Position numbers and translations under genes: made by a program
NCBI RefSeq assembly: GCF_019443505.1
Contig: NZ_CP080377.1
Coordinates: 1,736,001-1,800,000, forward strand
Length of the DNA stretch: 64,000 nucleotides
Direction: 5' to 3'
Source of the DNA: Janthinobacterium sp. PAMC25594
Lineage (GTDB): Bacteria; Pseudomonadota; Gammaproteobacteria; Burkholderiales; Burkholderiaceae_D
Notes under the pieces: model-generated
The model's input: only the letters and a program-made list of their open reading frames with translations
What the model was told of the DNA's origin: nothing
The model's database searches: none
Shown: positions 1 through 13,857 of the stretch, piece by piece
Numbering within the stretch: position 1 is the first letter of the stretch
Layout of the letters: each line of letters opens with the position of its first letter

Positions 1-1004
1 TGAACTACCTGGCCACCATCTGGGTCAACGCCTACGCGCCAAACTCCGATTTCGGCGACAACAAGCTGGGCATCGTCAAGGCCTATGTCGAAGCGCAGGG
101 ACTCGATTTCCTGAACGGCGGTACGGCCTGGATCGGTAAACGCTTCTACTACCGTCCTGATATTCACATGCTGGACTTGCAGTACATCAACATGAACGGC
201 ACGGGCGCCGGCCTGGACCGCATTCCTGCGGGCCCCGGTAAATTCTCGTACGCCTTCTTCAAGGACAACGACATCAACACCGTGTCGAAGACCGGCGTCG
301 TCAGCACCAAGTCGGCCGTGCGCCAGAACTTCATCTACGGCGAGATTCCCGTCAATGAAAACGGCACGCTGGACCTGGCCGCGACCTACATCATCGGCGA
401 AGGCAAGGACAACGACGCATTTGGCCAAAAGCACAATGGCTGGCAGTTGTCGGCCTTCCACCGTCAAGCGAAAGTCTTCGGCGGCGGTAATACCTTCGGC
501 GTGCAGTACGGCGTCGGTCCCGGCACTGGCAAGGGCGCGCAGTTCGGCGCGTCGGGCGACACCAATTTCGGTTCGGACGTGAAACGCACGCGTATCTTCA
601 ATGACATGGCGATCCAGCCGATGGCCAATTTCGGCATGGAATTCGTCGCCCTGTGGCAAAAAGACGAGTCGAACGCCACCGGTTCCTCGACCTGGACCTC
701 GGTCGGCGTGCGTCCTGTGTACGCATTCACCAACAACTTCAAGCTGGTGGGCGAACTGGGCACGGACCGTGTGACGCAAGCGGGCGGCCTGCCGGCCAAG
801 CGCCTGACCAAGCTGACCATCGCCCCGACGATCTCGGCCGGCCCAGGCCTGTGGTCGCGTCCTGAACTGCGCGCTTTTGTCACCTACGGCAAATGGAACG
901 ATGCGGCCACCGCCTCGGTCAACGCGTCGAACAACGGCGGCCCGATCTACAACAACAATACCAGCGGCACCTCGTATGGTTTCCAGGTGGAAACTTGGTT
1001 TTAA
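1..1004 (+). CDS. lamB: Maltoporin (LamB family), C-terminal part, 5' truncated by window edge
   Basis: The frame is open from position 3 to the stop at 1002-1004, giving the last 333 residues of an outer-membrane porin. The text around AWIGKRFYYRPDIHMLD, followed by NMNGTGAGLD, matches the conserved LamB segment in which a ring of aromatic and charged residues lines the maltodextrin channel. The protein ends in VETWF, the terminal aromatic residue expected for a barrel protein recognised by BAM. The family forms trimers that let maltose and maltodextrins diffuse through the outer membrane. The start codon, signal peptide and promoter lie outside the window. A strong terminator follows directly. 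No other maltose gene is visible, so the substrate (maltodextrin or another oligosaccharide) is inferred from family membership alone. Confidence 0.88.
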   Translation, partial: NYLATIWVNAYAPNSDFGDNKLGIVKAYVEAQGLDFLNGGTAWIGKRFYYRPDIHMLDLQYINMNGTGAGLDRIPAGPGKFSYAFFKDNDINTVSKTGVVSTKSAVRQNFIYGEIPVNENGTLDLAATYIIGEGKDNDAFGQKHNGWQLSAFHRQAKVFGGGNTFGVQYGVGPGTGKGAQFGASGDTNFGSDVKRTRIFNDMAIQPMANFGMEFVALWQKDESNATGSSTWTSVGVRPVYAFTNNFKLVGELGTDRVTQAGGLPAKRLTKLTIAPTISAGPGLWSRPELRAFVTYGKWNDAATASVNASNNGGPIYNNNTSGTSYGFQVETWF

Positions 1005-1027
1005 GCCAGTTTAACGGTCGCAATTAA

Positions 1028-1055
1028 AAAGGGCGGAACCTCGGTTCCGCCCTTT
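1028..1055. terminator. Bidirectional rho-independent terminator between lamB and the GH18 chitinase
   Basis: A perfect inverted repeat with arms AAAGGGCGGAACC and GGTTCCGCCCTTT sits between two convergent genes. An A-run on one side and a T-run on the other let it work in both directions. Confidence 0.85.
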
Positions 1056-1079
1056 CCTGTTTACCCTGCCGGATGCAAC

Positions 1080-3488
<2,409 letters not shown>

Positions 3489-3600
3489 GAGGTGTCTGTC
3501 TCCGTTATGGTTATACAGGTTGTACATTGTGAGCTTGTTGCAGGCCCCTCAAGGGGCTCTTGTCAACTGTTATCCCTGGCTGGCTTTTCCTTCTTGGCTG

Positions 3601-5019
<1,419 letters not shown>

Positions 5020-5310
5020 ATTGTCTCCTGAACGTTATACGAAAACTATCGAAGTAGCTTTTTATGTTGTACGTAAAGAAAGCACAGCGAAGCATCGGCT
5101 TTCTGCACAGAGAATGCGACGCCGAAAATTGGTAGTCAAGTGGTTTTATATAGCGGTGTTTTTTACAATACCAGTGACTTCAGGCGGTACGGCCACGGTA
5201 CGCCAGGCGCAGAGTGAGGGAGAGAGAGAAAAGCGAAGTTTGCGGCACCTGCCGGCAATACCGCGCCGGCAGCGCCGTGGCAAGTGGTATCAGCACTGCC
5301 GCAGGTATTG

Positions 5311-6153
5311 TCAGGCCGATGGCGTTGCCGCGCGTTGGTGTTGCGGATAATACAGTTCATAGAACCAGCCATACGCGCTTTCGATCTGCGCCTGGATGCG
5401 CGGGGGAATCGCATGCGGCTTCGGCGCGCTGATCGTCGCCTGCTGGCGGTGCGTGTATTTCATGCGGTAATGGCTGTCGCTTTCCTGTATCCCCACGGCA
5501 AGATCGTGCGGATCGATCTGGAACGGCGCCAGGCCCAGCCACGCATACAGGTGCGACAGGCATTCCACCGGCCGCACCATCAAGTCTTCGAAACGCACGA
5601 AATACAGCTTTTTCTGCACCTCGAGCGGCAGGTCCAGCACGGCGTGCAGGGAGCTCAGGGGCGCGCCTATGGTGCGGTCCTTGGCAAACAGCATGTCGGC
5701 ACGGCCCAGACGGTCGAAATCGGCCAGGTGGTCGACAAAATCGAGCAGGATGGTGCGCTGGTGCTGCGCTTCGATGGAACCATAGACCTGGCCCAGTTCG
5801 CGCACGCAGACGATGATTTTCGCTTCCGGCGCCAGTTGCAGCAGCATCTCCACGCAATGCAGCCAGGCGCGGTTCTTGTCCACCACACCCTGCTTGCCGC
5901 AATCCTGATACCAGCCGCGTAGGAAGCCCTGCATGGCTGTTTTCAGATGGCCATAACTGGCGTCGAAAGTACTGTCGAGCTGTGACAGGAAAAACGCGTC
6001 GTCGCTGACCATGCGCCGCATGCCCAGCAAGGTATTGCACAGGGGGGAGCTATTGCCTTCGCAATGCAGGTCGGGATGCTGCGCCAGCAACTGGCACAGC
6101 AAGGTGGAGCCAGCGCGTGGCAAACCGGCCACGCCGATGAAATTGGATGTCAT
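5311..6153 (-). CDS. Sulfotransferase family protein
   Basis: The 280-residue protein opens with FIGVAGLPRAGSTLLCQLL, where PRAGSTL at about residues 12-18 is the 5'-phosphosulfate-binding loop of PAPS-dependent sulfotransferases. The later segment IIVCVRELGQVYGS resembles the 3'-phosphate-binding strand with its conserved Arg and Ser. The family moves a sulfuryl group from PAPS to a hydroxyl or amine of a small molecule, sugar or protein; the acceptor here cannot be told. I chose the ATG at 6153 because it directly precedes the conserved core, although its ribosome-binding site is weak. An upstream in-frame ATG would add 30 unrelated residues. The gene lies downstream of tpsA1 but a strong terminator separates them, so it probably has its own promoter in the 60-90 bases before the start. 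Confidence 0.8.
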   Translation of the reverse strand: MTSNFIGVAGLPRAGSTLLCQLLAQHPDLHCEGNSSPLCNTLLGMRRMVSDDAFFLSQLDSTFDASYGHLKTAMQGFLRGWYQDCGKQGVVDKNRAWLHCVEMLLQLAPEAKIIVCVRELGQVYGSIEAQHQRTILLDFVDHLADFDRLGRADMLFAKDRTIGAPLSSLHAVLDLPLEVQKKLYFVRFEDLMVRPVECLSHLYAWLGLAPFQIDPHDLAVGIQESDSHYRMKYTHRQQATISAPKPHAIPPRIQAQIESAYGWFYELYYPQHQRAATPSA

Positions 6154-6242
6154 GCGATGGTACTTTCTGTTCAGCGCTGCTCTTCTGACGGAAAACAAGG
6201 ATGGTGCAGCCATTATAAGAGTGATGCGATGACGCGACGGCA

Positions 6243-6274
6243 TAAAAAATGCCGCTTCGAAACACGAAGCGGCA
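6243..6274 (-). terminator. Rho-independent terminator after tpsA1
   Basis: On the minus strand the arms TGCCGCTTCG and CGAAGCGGCA enclose a five-base loop and are followed by six T residues. It lies 34 bases past the tpsA1 stop and ends that operon before the sulfotransferase gene. Confidence 0.9.
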
Positions 6275-6307
6275 CTCCGACGCCATCATGCGGTGACGCA
6301 GCGGGCT

Positions 6308-9300
6308 TTACTGGCTTTCCTGGCGCGTGTTGCCGCCTGCTTCGGCCGGCAAGCGCAGGCCGGAATCGACCACGCTCAGGCGCAAGCCTGGCAGGACGTT
6401 GCTGACGACGTTGCCGGCCAGTTGTACCACCGGCGCGCTGCCTGCGTTACCCTTCTCTCCCTCGCGCGGCGCCTCCTGCGTGGCGGCGGGCTTGCCTGGT
6501 GCCGTCTCGCCACTGACGATCATGTCGGCCTGCACCATATTGCCCTGCGATGGCGCCACGGCAACGGCCGCGATCACGCTGGCGACCGCGCTTTGCAGCG
6601 CTTCCGTCGGCTTGACCTTCAGCACGCCTTCCACATAGTTCAAGGCGTAGTTGTTCGACGCCTGGCCCGATGCCGATACCAGATAATTGCCGGCCGCGGA
6701 TGCCGTCGTCGCCGGCGTGCTGAACGTCAGCTTGCCGCTCACTTCGGCGGCCACCGTGTCGCCACCGAGCAGGCCGCTGTAACCGGCGCTGAAGTCGGGG
6801 TTGACGCGTCCCTGGTCTTTTTCAGTGTTATCGACTTTGACCGTCAGCGCCGCCTGCGAAATCGTGGCCGTGGTGCTGGCGCTGGTGTTGACCACGTAAT
6901 TGCCCGCATCCGTGCCGCCCAGGCTTATGCCTGCCACCGTCACCGTCTTGCCGACGCCCGCATTCTTGTCGCTGAAACTGGCGCCATCGCTGGCAATACT
7001 CAGCTGATCATTGCCGATGCGATTGTCGCGCAAGGAGACGGCGGCATGCGTGGTGGCGTCATACACCTTGTTGACGCCGCTGGCGCTGACCGTCAGGGCG
7101 GCTGGCGTAATCGTGGCCGTGGTGCTGGCCTGGCTGCTGGCCAGTACATAGTTGCCCGCATCGGCACCGGCCAGGCCCAAACCGCTGATGGTCACGGTCT
7201 TGCCGATCGCCGCATTCTTGTCGCTGAACGCGCCAAGCACGGGTCCGCCGCCCAGGCTCAGGGCGTCGCCGGCCACCATGCCATTGAAACTGGCGCCCGC
7301 CAGGTTCAGGCTGGCCGCCGTGCCACCGTCATACACCTTGTTCGCCGCCACGATACCGGAAATGGCGCTGATGGACGCCTTGCCGATATCTGCCCGCACC
7401 CCGCTGGCATTGCTGAAGGCATAGTTGCTGACCAGACCAGTGCCGTCCGTGACCGTCGCGCCCGTAACATTGACCACCTTGTTGCTGCCCGCGTTCTTGT
7501 CGCTGAAGGCGCCTGTCTGGTTCGCCAGATTCAAGCTCAGCGTTTCCATGCCGACCAAGCCGCTCAAGGCGCCGCCCGACAGCGCGGCCTGCCGCGTGCC
7601 GTCATAGTCCCGGCTCGCCGCCGTCACGCCCGTCACCGTCAACGCTTTCGGCGTGATATCGGCCCGCACCCCGCTGGCATTGCTGAAGGCATAGTTGCTG
7701 GCCAGACCAGTGCCGTCCGTGACCGTCGCGCCCGTGACATTGACCACTTTGTTGGTACCCGCGTTCTTGTCGCTGAAGGCGCCTGTCTGGTTCGCCAGAT
7801 TCAAGCTCAGCGTTTCCATGCCGACCAAGCCGCTCAAGGCGCCGCCCGACAGCGCGGCCTGCTGCGTGCCGTCATAGTCCCGGCTCGCCGCCGTCACGCC
7901 CGTCACCGTCAACGTTTTCGGCGTGATATCGGCCCGCACTCCGCTGGCATTGCTGAAGGCGTAGTTGCTGGCCAGGCCAGTGCCGTCCGTGACCGTCGCG
8001 CCCGTGACATTGACCACCTTGTTGGTGCCCGCGTTCTTGTCACTGAAGGTGCCTGTCTGGTTCGCCAGATTCAAGCTCAGCGTTTCCATGCCGACCAAGC
8101 CGCTCAAGGTGCCGCCCGACAGGGCCGCATCGAGCGTGCCGTCATACACGCGGCTGCTCGCGCTCACGCCGCTGACGGTCAACGCCTTTTGCGCAATAGT
8201 GGCCGTCACGCCAGTGGCGTTGCTGACCGAATAATTGCTGGCCAGCCCCGTGCCATCGACCAAGGTCGCGCCCGTCACCGCGACGGCCTTGCCCGTGCCC
8301 GCGTTCTGGTCACTGAAACTGCCCACCTGCCCCGTCAATCCCAGCGTTTCACCGCCCACCAGGCCATCCAGAGTGCCGCCGGACAGGCTGGCCTTGGTAT
8401 TGCCGTCGTAGGTCTTGTCGCTGGCTTGCACGCCGCTCACCGTCAAGGCCTTTTGCGTGATGCCGGCCTTCACGGTGGTCGGGTTGCTGACCGTGTAATT
8501 GCTGGCCAGCCCCGTGCCATCAGCCAGGCTGCTGCCGCTGACGACGATGGTTTTGTTGCTGCCTGCGTTTTTGTCGCTGAACACGCCCGTCGCGCCGGAC
8601 AGCAGCAGCGTTTCACCGCTGACCAGACCCGACAGGCTTCCACCGGACAGGGTCGCGTCGAGCAGGCCGTCATAGACTTTGTTGTCGGCCGTCATGCCCG
8701 TCACCGTCAGTGCCTTGGGCGTAATGTTTGCGCTCAGTCCGCTTGGGTTGCTGATCGTATAGTTGCTGGCGAGGCCGCCATTGCCGCCATTGACCAGGGT
8801 CGAGCCGCTGGCGGTGACGGTTTTGCCGGCGCCTGCGTTCTTGTCGTCGAAAGTGGCCACCAGTCCCGTCACGCCCAGCGTTTCCGAACCGACCAGGCCG
8901 CTGATCGAACCGCCCGACAAGGTCGCCTTGGTGTTGCCGTCGTAGACTTTATTGACCGCTGACATGCCGGTGATCGTCAGCGCCTTCGGCGTGATATCGC
9001 CGCTGCCGCTGCCGGTGCTGAGCGTCAGGTTGTAATTGCCCGCATCCGTGCCGGCCAGGGCGATGCCGCTCACGGCCACCGTCTTGCCGCTGCCGACGTT
9101 CTTGTCGGCAAACGCGGCCGTCGTCGCGCTGAACGACAGGCTGTCGCCGCTGAACATGCCATTGAACGTGGCGCCGCCCGCATTGATGGTGGCCTTGGTG
9201 TTCGCGTCATACACCTTGCTGTTTGCCGTGATGTTCGTCACGCTGCTGATGGTTGCCTTGCTGATATCGGCCGTCAGGGCGCCCGGATTGCTGACCGTAT

Positions 9301-12300
9301 AGTTGCTGGCCAGCCCAGTGCCATCGGCCAGGGTGGCGCCGCTCACGGTCACGCTCTTGCCCGTGCCCACGTTCTTGTCGCCAAACACCCCCGACAAGCC
9401 GGACAGGCCCAGGGTTTCCCCGCCCACCAGGCCACTCAGGGTACCGCCAGACAGGGCCGCATTGAGCGTGCCGTCATACACGCGGTTGCTGGTGGTGACA
9501 CCCGTGATGGTCAGGGCCTTGGCCGTGATATCGGCCAGCGCGCTACCCGTCGTGCCGGCAAGGATATAGTTGCCCGCATCGGCGCCACCCAGGAACAGAC
9601 CGCTGATGCTGACTGTTTTTCCGGTGCCGGCATTCTTGTTGTCAAAAGTGCCCGTGCCGCTCAACGTCAGCGCATCACTGCCGATCTTGCCGGCGAATAC
9701 AGCCGCGCTGGTGTCGAGCGCAGCGCCAGTCAAGCCGTCGTAGACCTTGCTGCCGGCCAGGATGCCGCTGATGCTGCTAATCGTCGCCGGCGTGATGTTG
9801 CCACTCACGCCAGTCAACGGCGCCAAGATATAGTTGCCGGCCGCGCTACCGCCGAGGGTGGCAGTCGCATTCACGGTGATGCCATTGCCGACATTCTTGC
9901 TGGCATAGGTCCCCAGCAAAGAGAGCAGATTGACATTACCAAGATCACCGGCCAACAGGCCTGCCAACGTGCCGCCGCTGATGATGGCGGTGGTGTTGCC
10001 GTCATATACCTTGTTGCCGGCACCGGCGCCGTTCAGGCTGAGCTGGCGCTGCGTGATCACCAGGCCGCCATCGATATAGCTGACCGCATAGCCGGACTGC
10101 CCGCCCGTGGCATACAGGCCGCTGGCCGACACGCTGTAGGTGCCAGCATTGACGGCGCCAGCGGCATTGCCTGCATAGGCGAGCGTACCGAGCAGGCTGG
10201 CGCCCGCCACCGTGTTCGAATACGTGACGCTATTGCTGCCACCGGCATAGACCACGCCGTCATACACCTTGCTGTCGTAGGAAACGCGCACGGCGACCTG
10301 CTTCATGAACGAACGCAGGAAAGGCGCGCTCTGGCCATCGTAGGCGACCCACATCTGGCCCAGTTCCCAGCCCGCGCCCGTGTAATTCGACAAATTCTTC
10401 AACTGCGCCGTCGTCACGCCCGTGCCACCAGCGCTCGATATCTTGCCGCTGGCCGTGCTATCCCAGTAACTGCCCGTGACGCTGCCCGCGCCAGTGCCTA
10501 CCAGGCCGCCACCGGCGCCGCTCACGCTGCCGTTCGCATAACTGGTCGCGACACTGCCGCTGTTGCTGCCCACCAAGCCGCCCGCGCCGCTGCTGCCAGT
10601 CACCGCACCACTGGCATAACTGTCCTTGACCGTGCCCGTGTTCGTCCCCACCAGGCCGCCGACATTGTTGGCGCCAGTAACGGCGCTGGTGGCAAAGCTG
10701 CCGCTGACGCTGCCGCCATTCGTGCCCACCAGGGCGCCCGTATTGTCGCCGCCAGCGACCGTGCCGCCAGACAAGCCCACATTGGCGATCACGCCGCCGC
10801 TGCCGACGACGCCAAACAAGCCCACGCCCGCCACGCCCGGCTTGATAATATTCAGGCTGGAAACAATATGCCCGGTGCCGTCGAGGCTACCCGTGAAGGC
10901 CGACCCCGCCGTACCGACCGGGATGAAGCCCGTGCTGCCCCACACGTCGTTGCCGTTCGCGGCCGTGCTGGCTGCGCTGAAGCTGCTGCCCAGCGTGTAG
11001 CTGGCGGCCTTGTTCATTGCCATCAATTGCAGCTGGTGCGTGGAATTGATGGTGTTCGACCATTCCGACGCCAGCATGGGGCGCGTGCCGGCGCTGGCGC
11101 CATTGATCGATCCATCGCCGCTGACGAGGACCCAGTTGTTGCCCGTCGCGCCGGCCGTGCCGGTGAAATTAAATCCCGCGAAATTACTACCTTGCAACAT
11201 TTGCGCGCTGGTCAGGCCCAGCGCGTTCGAGGTGGCCCCGTTGCCAGTCACGCCGATGGCGGCGATCATGCTATTCAAGCTCTTGTCGAAATAGGCATTC
11301 GTCACCGTGCCGCCGTTGTTATCGCCGACGATCATGCCGACGCTGGCGCCACCCGCCGTGAGCTTGCCCGAATAATAGACATTCGTCATTGTAAACAGGT
11401 TATAACCAACCACGCCGCCAACGGTGGAATTGCCAGTCACATTGCCGGTGGCATAGCTATTGCGTATCGGGCCATACGACAAGCCGACCAGGCCGCCGAT
11501 GTTATTGCCACTGCCCGTCACATTGCCGGTGGCATAGCTGTTATCGACCGTGCCGCCGGACTCTATCCGCCCCAGCAAGCCACCCAGGCCAGAAGTCCCC
11601 GTGACATTGCCCGTGGCATAGCTGTTCATCACCACGCCGGTAGTATCGTTGATAGCGGCCAGGCCGCCGCCATAGCTGCCGCCCGCGCCACCGACACTGA
11701 CGGCGCCCGTGGCATAGCTGTCGCTGATCGTGCCGCGGTTGTAGACGGCCAGACCGCCGGCTAAATAACTGCTCGAGCTGGTAGCGGCCGAACTGGAACT
11801 GCTCTTGATCAAACCACCAGCGGCATTCACGCCGACCAGGCCTGCAGCGGCGCCGTATCCATAGCCAACCCTGATATTCGTGGCGGCGACCGTCCCTGCA
11901 GCACGGCTGTTGCTGACCGTGCCCGCATTGGTGCCCACCAGTCCGCCCATATTGACGTAACCGGCGCCGTGCACGGCGCCGCTGCTGCTCACATTGTTGA
12001 TCGTGCCAGCATTGTAGCCAGCCAGCGCGCCTACATCCGTGTAGGTAGCGCCGGACACGGCTTGCGAACCCGTGATATTGACATTGTTCAAGCTCAAGTT
12101 GCGCACGCTGCCGACGAGGCCAATATTGCCGAACATGGCCGCCGGCGTCTCGGCGCGGTTGATGGTCAAGCCATACAGTTCATGGCCCAGGCCGTCAAAC
12201 TTGCCAGTGAACGGCGTGCCGGCGCTGCCGATCGGCACAAATCCCTTGCCGCTGTCCCAGCTGCCCGTGACACTGGCATCGACATTGCTGCCCAGGACAT

Positions 12301-13813
12301 AGTTGCCGGACAAATTGCCCCGCATGCCCTGCACATCGCTGCCGCTGCTGCTGTTGAAGGCGCCCAGGCTGTTGATCACCTGATACACGGTCACGCCGCC
12401 ATCGCTGCCCAGCTTGGTGCTGAAGTTATTACCCGATGGCAAATCGACTTCCGCCTTGACGTTGTAGGTGGCCGGATTGCTGGCGGCGGCGCCACTCTGG
12501 CCGTATTCCAGCGCCAGGCTGGCCGTGCCCGAGCCGCGCATGGCCTTGTTGATATTGATATTGTTTTGCGCCGTCAGGGTCAGCTTGTTGGCCGACCAAT
12601 TGACGTTATCGTTGACGTTGATGTTGCCTTGCGTACCGCCTGCACCCGATACGCTCTGGATATGCACGTTGCCCGATTTCAAGGAGTTGCTCAGGAAGGT
12701 GCCCGTCATGTCGCCGCCGGAGACGGCGATATTGAAGTCGGTCGGGTCGATCAGCCACGTGCCCGACAAGCCCTTGTTCGACACCGTGCTCACCTTCAGC
12801 GCATCATCGATCTTGACGTGCGCGGCCGAGGTGTCGACAAAGCCGCCATTGCCCGTCAGGGGCGCGCTGGCGTCCAGCGTGCCGCCCGCGTTCACCGTGC
12901 CGCTCTGCATGTCGCCCAGCAATTTGATCGTACCGCCGCGCGTATCGATCGTGTGCGCCTCGATCACGCCCGTGTTGTTGACGACGGTTCTCAGCAGGTC
13001 GCCCGCCGCCTGCGCCGTCAAGACCACGCTGCCGCCATCGGCGCGGATCAGGCCGCCATTGTTGACCAAGGCGCCCACGGCGCCCGCGTTGACGGCGACA
13101 TTGAGCAAGCCGTCGCCCGCCACGTCCAGCGTGATGGCGCGGCCCGCCGCCAGCGCCACCGAGCCCAGGCGTGCCTGGATCGTGCCTTCGTTCGACACGT
13201 TGGCGCCCAGCAAGGCCACATAGCCGCCCGGCGCGCTGATCGAACCCTGGTTCAGGACTTTACCCGTGCCATTGCCGGAAAACTGGTACTTGCCGGCCAT
13301 GAAGTCGGCGTTGTTGATATCGAGCGTGGACGCCACCAGGCCCGCCGTGTTCACGGACGCGCCCTGGCCGAACAGCACGCCGTTCGGGTTGACAATAAAC
13401 ACCTTGCCATTGGCCGACAAGTTGCCGAGGATGGTCGTGCCATCGCTGCCCAGCACGCGGTTCAGCGCCACCGCATTGCTGTTGGGCTGCTGAAACTGCA
13501 CCGACTCGCCCTTGCCGACATTGAAACTGGCCCAGTTGATGACGGCGTTCTGGCTGCCCTGCCTGATCACCGTGGCACCGGGCGTGCCGTTGATCGTTGC
13601 CTGCCCCGCCACCACCGTGCCGCCCGCCGGCCCGGCCAGCGCAAGACTGCCGTAGCCCATCATCAGCGCCGCCGCCATGCTGGTCAAGGCGAAATGCGCC
13701 CCGCCCCCGCTGCATCCGGGCATCGAGCGCTTGCCGGCCGATTTGACGTTTTCGGACACGGCGGCGTAGGCGCCGGTGGCCTGGTTCCAGATGGAGCGGT
13801 AGATGCGGTTCAT
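6308..13813 (-). CDS. Two-partner secretion exoprotein 1, filamentous-haemagglutinin-like adhesin with GLUG and YDG repeats
   Basis: The 2501-residue product starts with an extended signal peptide (ESPR type, MNRIYRSIWNQATGAYAA) with predicted cleavage near residue 60. The TPS secretion domain follows at about 61-310 with the hallmark NPNGVLFG (142-149) and NWASFNVG. The middle part (about 590-1150) has GLUG-like repeats of the SYATGAVS and GGLVG type. From about 1181 to 2340 there are some 13 repeats of 75-95 residues, each with KVYDG or a variant, followed by one MBG-type repeat and a short C-terminal tail. Such proteins cross the outer membrane through the TpsB partner and form a beta-helical fibre used in adhesion or biofilm. 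No CdiA-type toxin tip or VENN motif is visible, so this is more likely an adhesin than a contact-dependent inhibition effector. The ATG has AGGA seven bases upstream. tpsB1 lies 44 bp upstream and is probably co-transcribed. Confidence 0.9.
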   Translation of the reverse strand: MNRIYRSIWNQATGAYAAVSENVKSAGKRSMPGCSGGGAHFALTSMAAALMMGYGSLALAGPAGGTVVAGQATINGTPGATVIRQGSQNAVINWASFNVGKGESVQFQQPNSNAVALNRVLGSDGTTILGNLSANGKVFIVNPNGVLFGQGASVNTAGLVASTLDINNADFMAGKYQFSGNGTGKVLNQGSISAPGGYVALLGANVSNEGTIQARLGSVALAAGRAITLDVAGDGLLNVAVNAGAVGALVNNGGLIRADGGSVVLTAQAAGDLLRTVVNNTGVIEAHTIDTRGGTIKLLGDMQSGTVNAGGTLDASAPLTGNGGFVDTSAAHVKIDDALKVSTVSNKGLSGTWLIDPTDFNIAVSGGDMTGTFLSNSLKSGNVHIQSVSGAGGTQGNINVNDNVNWSANKLTLTAQNNININKAMRGSGTASLALEYGQSGAAASNPATYNVKAEVDLPSGNNFSTKLGSDGGVTVYQVINSLGAFNSSSGSDVQGMRGNLSGNYVLGSNVDASVTGSWDSGKGFVPIGSAGTPFTGKFDGLGHELYGLTINRAETPAAMFGNIGLVGSVRNLSLNNVNITGSQAVSGATYTDVGALAGYNAGTINNVSSSGAVHGAGYVNMGGLVGTNAGTVSNSRAAGTVAATNIRVGYGYGAAAGLVGVNAAGGLIKSSSSSAATSSSSYLAGGLAVYNRGTISDSYATGAVSVGGAGGSYGGGLAAINDTTGVVMNSYATGNVTGTSGLGGLLGRIESGGTVDNSYATGNVTGSGNNIGGLVGLSYGPIRNSYATGNVTGNSTVGGVVGYNLFTMTNVYYSGKLTAGGASVGMIVGDNNGGTVTNAYFDKSLNSMIAAIGVTGNGATSNALGLTSAQMLQGSNFAGFNFTGTAGATGNNWVLVSGDGSINGASAGTRPMLASEWSNTINSTHQLQLMAMNKAASYTLGSSFSAASTAANGNDVWGSTGFIPVGTAGSAFTGSLDGTGHIVSSLNIIKPGVAGVGLFGVVGSGGVIANVGLSGGTVAGGDNTGALVGTNGGSVSGSFATSAVTGANNVGGLVGTNTGTVKDSYASGAVTGSSGAGGLVGSNSGSVATSYANGSVSGAGGGLVGTGAGSVTGSYWDSTASGKISSAGGTGVTTAQLKNLSNYTGAGWELGQMWVAYDGQSAPFLRSFMKQVAVRVSYDSKVYDGVVYAGGSNSVTYSNTVAGASLLGTLAYAGNAAGAVNAGTYSVSASGLYATGGQSGYAVSYIDGGLVITQRQLSLNGAGAGNKVYDGNTTAIISGGTLAGLLAGDLGNVNLLSLLGTYASKNVGNGITVNATATLGGSAAGNYILAPLTGVSGNITPATISSISGILAGSKVYDGLTGAALDTSAAVFAGKIGSDALTLSGTGTFDNKNAGTGKTVSISGLFLGGADAGNYILAGTTGSALADITAKALTITGVTTSNRVYDGTLNAALSGGTLSGLVGGETLGLSGLSGVFGDKNVGTGKSVTVSGATLADGTGLASNYTVSNPGALTADISKATISSVTNITANSKVYDANTKATINAGGATFNGMFSGDSLSFSATTAAFADKNVGSGKTVAVSGIALAGTDAGNYNLTLSTGSGSGDITPKALTITGMSAVNKVYDGNTKATLSGGSISGLVGSETLGVTGLVATFDDKNAGAGKTVTASGSTLVNGGNGGLASNYTISNPSGLSANITPKALTVTGMTADNKVYDGLLDATLSGGSLSGLVSGETLLLSGATGVFSDKNAGSNKTIVVSGSSLADGTGLASNYTVSNPTTVKAGITQKALTVSGVQASDKTYDGNTKASLSGGTLDGLVGGETLGLTGQVGSFSDQNAGTGKAVAVTGATLVDGTGLASNYSVSNATGVTATIAQKALTVSGVSASSRVYDGTLDAALSGGTLSGLVGMETLSLNLANQTGTFSDKNAGTNKVVNVTGATVTDGTGLASNYAFSNASGVRADITPKTLTVTGVTAASRDYDGTQQAALSGGALSGLVGMETLSLNLANQTGAFSDKNAGTNKVVNVTGATVTDGTGLASNYAFSNASGVRADITPKALTVTGVTAASRDYDGTRQAALSGGALSGLVGMETLSLNLANQTGAFSDKNAGSNKVVNVTGATVTDGTGLVSNYAFSNASGVRADIGKASISAISGIVAANKVYDGGTAASLNLAGASFNGMVAGDALSLGGGPVLGAFSDKNAAIGKTVTISGLGLAGADAGNYVLASSQASTTATITPAALTVSASGVNKVYDATTHAAVSLRDNRIGNDQLSIASDGASFSDKNAGVGKTVTVAGISLGGTDAGNYVVNTSASTTATISQAALTVKVDNTEKDQGRVNPDFSAGYSGLLGGDTVAAEVSGKLTFSTPATTASAAGNYLVSASGQASNNYALNYVEGVLKVKPTEALQSAVASVIAAVAVAPSQGNMVQADMIVSGETAPGKPAATQEAPREGEKGNAGSAPVVQLAGNVVSNVLPGLRLSVVDSGLRLPAEAGGNTRQESQ
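7391..8160. repeat. Three near-identical 270-bp tandem repeats within tpsA1
   Basis: Units anchored at 7401, 7671 and 7941 repeat with an exact 270-bp period and only scattered substitutions. Each encodes one 90-residue YDG domain. The other YDG domains of the gene are clearly more divergent, so this block was amplified or homogenised recently. Confidence 0.93.
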
Positions 13814-13857
13814 GGCGGAGTCCTGATTTTTTAACTTATTAGTTAACTTGCATTAAT

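Noticed and set aside
6293..8962. 889-codon plus-strand open frame over tpsA1
   Set aside because: Antisense to a repetitive G+C-rich gene. Its His/Arg/Gln/Ala-rich text repeats with the YDG units and has no protein-like domain.
6308..13813. Contact-dependent growth inhibition (CdiA) reading of exoprotein 1
   Set aside because: No VENN-type pre-toxin motif, no nuclease-like C-terminus and no small immunity gene between its stop and the terminator.
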